64,000 nt of DNA from Floccularia luteovirens (lineage: Eukaryota; Basidiomycota; Agaricomycetes; Agaricales; Squamanitaceae). The DNA is taken from contig VSJF01000007.1 in NCBI GenBank assembly GCA_009739215.1, positions 806,001-870,000 on the forward strand, read 5' to 3'. Numbering within the stretch: position 1 is the first letter of the stretch; every line of letters starts with the position of its first letter. Position numbers and translations under genes: made by a program. This document shows, piece after piece, positions 58,040-64,000 of the stretch. The notes beneath the pieces were generated by a model, which saw only the letters and a list, made by a program, of their open reading frames with translations, did not search any database and was not told the origin of the DNA.

Positions 58040-59586
58040 ATGGCCTCCCTTGCTCGTTCTGCTTCACAGTCTTTCCGTGCCGCTGCACGTCGCGCACCCC
58101 GTGCTTTGGCAAGGACGTCCAGGCCACAAGCTGCTTTATATTCTTTACTTGCTAGGTCGACAGTCGCATCTCGCGCTCCTGTCGTCCAGGTGATTCAAAT
58201 TGGTCCAAAAAAGAAATAAAACTAACACCACAGTATAGGGTGCTCGTGGTGTGAAGACTCTGGATTTTGCTGGCACAAAAGAGACCGTCTACGAGCGAAG
58301 CGATTGGCCCTTGGCCAAACTTCAAGAATATTTCAAGAACGATGTCCTCGCACTTATTGGCTATGGATCACAGGGACACGGCCAAGGTCTGAATGCCCGT
58401 GACAATGGTTTGAATGTCATCGTTGGTGTCCGAAAGGATGGTGAAAGTTGGAGGCAAGCTATTGAAGATGGTTGGGTCAGTCAAAAACCAACCAACCAGT
58501 TACGTGTCGTGAACATTATGTTAATCCTTGTACAGGTTCCTGGAGAAACTTTGTTCCCTATTGAAGAAGCTATCAATAAGGGCACCATCATCATGAATCT
58601 GCTGTCAGATGCAGCTCAGTCACAAACCTGGTCCAAGATTGAGCCTCTCATTACCAAGGGCAAGACCTTGTACTTCTCCCACGGGTTCTCTGTAGTGTAC
58701 AAGGAGGATACACATGTCATCCCCCCCAAAGATGTCGACGTGATTCTTGTAGCACCAAAGGGTTCAGGTCGTACCGTTCGTACCCTCTTCAAAGAAGGTC
58801 GCGGTATCAACTCGAGCATTGCTGTCTGGCAAGATGTCACTGGTAAGGCTAAAGAAAAGGCTATTGCCCTTGGCGTCGGTATTGGTTCAGGTTACATGTA
58901 TGAGACTACTTTCGAAAAAGAAGTGTACTCTGACCTGTATGGTGAGCGTGGAGTGGTATGTTCTATACTTTATATCTTTACTACCATTCACCTACTAATG
59001 ATGTGTTACTAGTTGATGGGAGGAATTCGTATGTGATCGTTCTTCTGCTCAAATTGCATAACTAATATCTTATTTCAGAGGGTCTGTTCCTGGCACAATA
59101 CCAAGTACTCCGCAAAAACGGACACACACCGTCTGAGGCTTTCAACGAGACTGTCGAAGAAGCCACCCAATCCCTGTATCCCCTTATTGGAGCTAAAGGG
59201 TACGCTGCTTGTCTACTCCCCTTCATCTACTGATTGTCTATCAATAGCATGGACTACATGTACAACGCTTGCTCAACTACCGCTCGTCGGGGAGCATTAG
59301 ATTGGGCTCCAATTTTCGAGAAAGCAAATCTTCCTGTCTTCGAAAAACTGTATGAGAGCGTGAAAAATGGAACGGAAACCCGCAAATCTCTTGAATACAA
59401 CGGAAGGAAGACTTACAGGGAAGATCTTGCCAGGGAATTGGCAGAAATTGACAACCAAGAGATTTGGCGTGCCGGTTTGTTATATCTATCTCTATCTATC
59501 TATATCTCCTCAAAATTTTTGTCTTTGTATTTCCAGGAAAGACCGTTCGCTCGTTACGCCCTGACTATAAGCCTGAGTCTGACTAA
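58040..59586 (+). CDS. ILV5: Ketol-acid reductoisomerase, mitochondrial
   Basis: NADPH-dependent isomeroreductase, second step of isoleucine/valine synthesis. ATG at 58040 gives an Arg/Ala/Ser-rich mitochondrial presequence MASLARSASQSFRAAARRAP of about 50 residues, ended by the first intron. The mature enzyme has LALIGYGSQGHGQGLNARDN (Rossmann GxGxxG), VIVGVRKDGESWRQAIEDGW joined by an intron to VPGETLFPIEEAINKGTIIM NLLSDAAQSQTW, FSHGFSVVYKEDTHVIPPKD VDVILVAPKGSGRTVR, and the metal-binding domain YSDLYGERGVLMGGIQGLFL and TARRGALDWAPIFEKANLPV. The C-terminus KTVRSLRPDYKPESD comes after an intron with a tatc microsatellite (59478-59503). About 400 residues, complete. Confidence 0.95.
59478..59503 (+). 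repeat. TATC/CTAT microsatellite in the last ILV5 intron
   Basis: Tandem tatc/ctat units (tatatctatctctatctatc) lie between the donor after TGGCGTGCCG and the acceptor before GAAAGACCG of ILV5. Confidence 0.7.
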
Positions 59587-59878
59587 ATCATTTCACTTGT
59601 ACTACAGTTGCATGATACGTAACTACATAAAAAAATGCTTCACAATATTGACATGCTCTCGTGATGGAATGCATTTACTATAATATACCTTTTCATGAGC
59701 GTTTACCTAGCTGTCCCCTGAATTTAGAGTGAACAGTTATGACACTGATTACCATTCCTGGCAAGGCACGAGCGCACACCCAAACTTGGGATGCTTCAAT
59801 GTTTCAACTCTTTACTTAGTGTTAATTAGCGCCGTGCATTCAGTACCTCCGCTTCATTCATACATGCTCTAGGAGACT

Positions 59879-62800
59879 ATGGATAAAGATAATCGCGATG
59901 ACTTCACATTCGCTAAGCTTTCTGACCTCAAACTGCCTGTGACATTCAGAATGCAAGTTTCTCTATGTCTACCATAAAATTATGAACTGAATGAATAGAT
60001 AGATCACAGCTTGAAGGTGTTCGCCATCCAAGGTCTTTCAAAGAGCTAATAGAGAAGCCAGAGCTTCGTTTCCATGGCGTGCAATCTCCGTACGTCGCCG
60101 AATGTATTGTCGTGCGAGTCACCAATAATGCTTGCTGGGTTTAAGAACACTCTCGGACCTTTATGTTACATGCCAACTCGTAGCAGACAACAAGCCATTG
60201 ACAATTCCATTCCGAACATCATTTAAAGCTTTTAGGAACACGTATATGTATGCTCTACACTCCAATCTCTTCGATTCATTGCGATGTTAACATGGACCTA
60301 GCTGGAATGAATGGATCACACTACCCATTCGTTATTGCGATTTACCTGTTAGCTCGCAGATAACGTTCACAGTCTGGGATATTGGAGGACCCAGAGAAGC
60401 GATACCAGTCGGAGGTTCTACGTTTCGCCTCTTTGGAAAGAAGTGGTGAGTGGTTGTCGTTAGTATACATAGTCCAGTCTTTGGTTGACACTAGATGAAG
60501 GACTTTGCGACGCGGAAAACATCGATTACTGTTGTGGCCTGGAGTGGAAGCAGACGGTTCCATTGAGACGGCAACTCCAAGCAAGATGGGAGCCCAAGAT
60601 GAGATGGGAAGGCTAGAAAAGGTTTGGTAGAGGGTCTTTTTGATGCGAAGCTCATTGCTCAATCAATTTATAGCTGGTGAAGAAATATGAGCGTGGTGAC
60701 CTCCCCAAGTCTGATTGGCTGGATAAGATTGCATTCAGAAAGATGGAGGAGATACATGCAGTAAGTGGTTGTTGTCACAAACGACTTGATTGTGATTCTA
60801 ACTGAACTCACAGGGAGAAACTGAGAAATCTCAAAATTTATTTCTCTACATAGATCTCCCACGATTTGATTTTCCTGTCATTTTCAGTGAACCAGTGAGT
60901 TTCATCCATGTTTGCAATAATTATTGCCTTGGTTCTTACATTGTATGTCAGGAGCAATCAACTGTTGCATCAACATCGACCTTGCCAGCAGTACCCGTCG
61001 TACCCGCTACACCTTCCCTTTCATCATCTACTATACTTGGCGAGCCTGGTCTTTGGAGTGTCGTTGACCCAGACATCTCTCACGAGAATCCTGTTGAGGA
61101 CAAACATCGCCGTCTCGTTCGAAGTCACCGGAGCAGCCCCTATGATAGAGAGCTCAAACCAAACGCGAAAATTAGAGATGAATTGGGGGTGAGTCTCTAT
61201 TCGCTTCATATTATGATGTGCCTATTCAAGCGTTTCAATATAGGTGATACTCAATTACTCTCCGAGCCAGCAGCTCACTTCAGAAGAAAAAGATCTGATA
61301 TGGAAATTCCGCTTCTATCTGACCCGAGATAAAAGGGGGTTAACTAAGTTTCTGAAATCTGTTACATGGCGCGACTCCTCGGAGGTTAAACAAGCTGTTG
61401 AAGAGCTCTTACCTCAATGGACGGAGATCGATACTGATGACGCTTTGGAATTACTCGGACCAAGCACTGTTGACTCCCGTGTCAGGGCATTTGCTGTGAG
61501 ACAGCTCACAAGAGCTGATGATGATGTATGTGTGTAAATTTGCATTCATGGTGTCAAATACTAAAAGGCAGTTTAGGAACTACTTCTATACTTGCTTCAA
61601 CTGGTCCAGGCTCTTAAATTCGAAAGTACTGCCAGTGACCAGCGATCTTCAAGATCAACGACAAGTGCCATATCTTATGATGACAGCGGACTCACGGATT
61701 TTCTTATTGCCAGAGGTGTTAAAAATCAGGTTCTGGGTAATAGATTATACTGGTACCTTATGGTCGAAGTCGCACTTGAAGATAGGATCATGGCTAAAAT
61801 GTATGGTCGTGTGGTCTTCAGATTCATGAACAAGATATTAGAGGTTCGCAATCATTTTTATGCGTTCCAGATCAATGTTAATGATCAATCAGTCAGAAAA
61901 TGGGTCCGAGCGTCGCGAATTGATGCGCCGACAGGGTCTCATAGTGGACACATTGGCAAAACGTGCAAGAGAGTTGCGCATGTCGAAAGACCCACGGCCA
62001 AAGAAGATCGAAAAGCTACGTTCGTTTTTATCGGACTCAAAATCTGGACTAGCTTCCATACCCCCATTACCTCTCCCTCTAAATGCTCGCATTGAAGTAA
62101 CTGGAATCAATGCCGAAAAGTCATCTGTCTTCAAATCCAATCTCTACCCGCTCCTTTTATACTTTCAATGTTCGGATGGTTCAGAATTTCCTATAATTTT
62201 CAAGGATGGAGATGACATGAGACAAGATCAGCTTGTTATACAACTTTTCACTTTGATGGATCGTCTACTACGAAAGGAAAACCTCGATCTCAAGTTAAGT
62301 CCATATGATGTACTTGCTACGGGACCCTTGCAAGGTATGGTACAATTCATTCCCAGCAAGACGATCGCCGCTATTGTTAGCGAGCATGGAACCCTTCTGA
62401 ATTATTTGAGAGTCAACAATCCAGATGAAGGTAGTGTGGGTACGGCTGGTGTTGAACCAAGTGTTATTGATACCTTTGTTCGGAGTTGTGGTCTGTTTTT
62501 CTTTTCTTTTCAATTGCATAACAAACATCTGACGATTTTCCAGCTGGATATTGCGTGGTGACATACATACTAGGCGTTGGTGACCGCCATCTTGACAATC
62601 TTTTGGTGGCACCAGATGGTACGTCGGATGCCTCTCAACTTACGCTTTACTAAGTATGAAAAACAAGGTCATTTCTTCCATGTTGATTTCGGCTACATTC
62701 TTGGAAGAGATCCCAAACCTTTCCCACCTCCAATGAAAGTGTGCAAGGAGATGGTTGACGGGATGGGTGGTGCACAATCTCCTCACTATGCACGATTCAA

Positions 62801-63056
62801 GAATTTTTGCTTCACAGCATTCTCTATCTTGAGGAAGAGCGCAAATCTTATTCTGAATCTCGTTGCACTCATGGTTGATGCGAATATTCCTGATATCAAG
62901 CATCGAGATGTACATGAACAGATTCAAGAAAAGTTCCGCCTGGATCTCACGGAAGAAGAAGCAATCAAGCATTTCGAGGCTTTGTTGAATGAGACATCAT
63001 ACCTTACAGTTGTTCTTGACCGTATTCATGACCTGGCCCAATATTGGCGCAGTTAG
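59879..63056 (+). CDS. VPS34: Class III phosphatidylinositol 3-kinase Vps34
   Basis: Makes PI3P on endosomes and autophagosomes. ATG at 59879 ([20 protein letters not shown]). The first intron is GC-AG (59953-60002), joining VTFRI to [21 protein letters not shown]2 domain: [47 protein letters not shown]. Helical (PIK) domain: [32 protein letters not shown] and [15 protein letters not shown]. Kinase domain: [20 protein letters not shown], catalytic loop [16 protein letters not shown], activation loop [20 protein letters not shown], and a C-terminal membrane-binding helix ending [14 protein letters not shown] at 63054-63056. All catalytic residues are present. Its stop is 13 bp from that of the convergent gene. 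Confidence 0.94.
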
Positions 63057-63069
63057 ATACATAATCTAT

Positions 63070-64000
63070 TTACAAACAATTCCATATTTTATCTTCCATA
63101 TTTCTAATGACGGATGACGAGGTATTAAGGCTCGTCATGAAATATGCAACATTACCAAGGGTTCTAAAGTGCACTGCAAATGAAGCACCACCAGGAGCTG
63201 ATGACATTTGAGAGCTATTATCATTGAAGTTTCTAAGGGACTGGAACGTCGTCTGGGCCGAGGAAGAGGTGTAGCCTGTTCTGCCAGTCAGTGGTACTCG
63301 TCAGACAGGTGGAAGAGATACGAACCTCCTTCGTTGTCTTTTATTTTCATGGACAGGACAGACCCGAGCGTCATGACCTCTTCCACATTGGGAGCCTTTG
63401 ATAATGCAATAACAAAATCTGGATCCCATAAACTCCATACAGATCTCTCGTTTCCATGTTCCGCACTCCATTTTTCTTGCCCATCCTTCCAGTCTTGGCT
63501 TGTGGTGACAGTTTTCAGGAGGTTTAACGTCTCGTTGGCAACTTCGCAACCTATAGGGTGTGCAGTGTATGAGTGCCCGTGCAGGAGCGAGTCTGCTTTA
63601 CTATCGCTGAGGAAAGCTTGGAAAATGGCTTCTGATGTCATCGTTACTGCGAGTGGTATAAGACCTCCAGTCAGGATCTTGGCATTGACTGAGATGTCGG
63701 GATAGGTTCCTAGTAAGGGTCCCGTACTCTCCATTCCGATACGGTGAAGGCCAACAAAGACCTCATCAAAAATGACGGGCAAGTCCGCGTTTTCCAGGAT
63801 GGAATTCCCGAGTCCGTACTATATCTATTAATACTCGCTGGAAAACGGGATCGACAAAGATCATCCCTCCGGCTCCCATAAGCTAGTGGTTCGAGGACAA
63901 GGGCAGCGAGTTTGAGATCGCCTTGACGTTCTATGGAATCTAAAGTGTCGTTGATATATGTTGCATATGAGTGAGCCAGTGGAGAGTTTAATCTTTTTTC
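63070..64000 (-). CDS. DAPA aminotransferase region of a biotin-synthesis enzyme, 5' partial, with two frame breaks
   Basis: PLP aminotransferase converting 8-amino-7-oxononanoate to 7,8-diaminononanoate. In many fungi this is the C-terminal half of a dethiobiotin synthetase fusion whose N-terminal part would lie beyond the window. Visible: SIERQGDLKLAALVLEPLA, MGAGGMIFVDPVFQRVLIDI, LPVIFDEVFVGLHRIGMEST, the PLP-lysine block ISVNAKILTGGLIPLAVTMT and SLLHGHSYTAHPIGCEVANE. An intron (GTTCGT..AACAG, about 63250-63300) joins DNEGG to YTSSSAQTTFQSLR. The end is SAPGGASFAVHFRTLGNVAY FMTSLNT, TAA at 63070-63072. The frame is broken twice, near 63880-63881 (TT) and 63807-63809 (GGG). One fewer base at each restores a family-like sequence. 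These may be assembly errors. Confidence 0.84.

Overview
This window is nuclear DNA from a filamentous basidiomycete, most likely an Agaricomycete. Genes are close together on both strands and are cut by many introns of about 50-60 bp with GTNNGT-type donors and YAG acceptors. The protein set is fungal: alpha-aminoadipate lysine synthesis, a hybrid histidine kinase, a fungal sesquiterpene synthase, DUF6699, and a Ras1 ending in CCSGCVVL. No rRNA, CRISPR array, insertion sequence or convincing tRNA was seen. Gene models were spliced by hand from the sequence, so single exon edges may be off by a few bases.

Layout. 1-6.6 kb: CIA30 (partial), Ras1, TRAP-alpha, the COMPASS subunit Swd2 and, divergent from it, RNA polymerase subunit Rpb5. 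6.6-9.3 kb holds no gene I can support. It leads to a five-exon sesquiterpene synthase (9.3-10.6 kb), a DUF6699 protein, and one continuous reading frame joining cystathionine beta-lyase to mevalonate kinase (13.1-16.4 kb). 16.7-19.4 kb: SWR1-complex HIT-finger protein and homocitrate synthase. 20-26 kb: GAF-containing hybrid histidine kinase. 26.5-37.4 kb: dolichol kinase, uracil-DNA glycosylase, a bZIP factor and the TFIIH helicase XPB/Ssl2. 37.6-46.4 kb: branchpoint-binding protein, 25S rRNA m5C methyltransferase Rcm1, a class A DnaJ, a secreted ThuA-like protein and a 12 kDa complex I subunit. 47-64 kb: peroxisome-type enoyl-CoA hydratase/isomerase, secreted aspartic protease, Sde2, a DUF1295 membrane reductase, homoaconitase, trimethyllysine dioxygenase, ketol-acid reductoisomerase, Vps34, and the C-terminal part of a DAPA aminotransferase for biotin synthesis.

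How the genes relate. Most are unlinked housekeeping genes. Homocitrate synthase and homoaconitase catalyse early steps of lysine synthesis but lie 34 kb apart. Mevalonate kinase makes isoprenoid precursors used by both the nearby terpene synthase and dolichol metabolism, so the proximity is suggestive but not proof of a cluster. Several gene pairs share short divergent promoters (92, 121, 221 and 246 bp), and one convergent pair has only 13 bp between stop codons.

The main unusual points are: the lyase-mevalonate kinase fusion; a DnaJ start codon split by an intron; at least five GC-AG introns; and repeated one-base frame breaks at short homopolymers inside conserved genes. The last look more like base-calling or assembly insertions than real gene loss.
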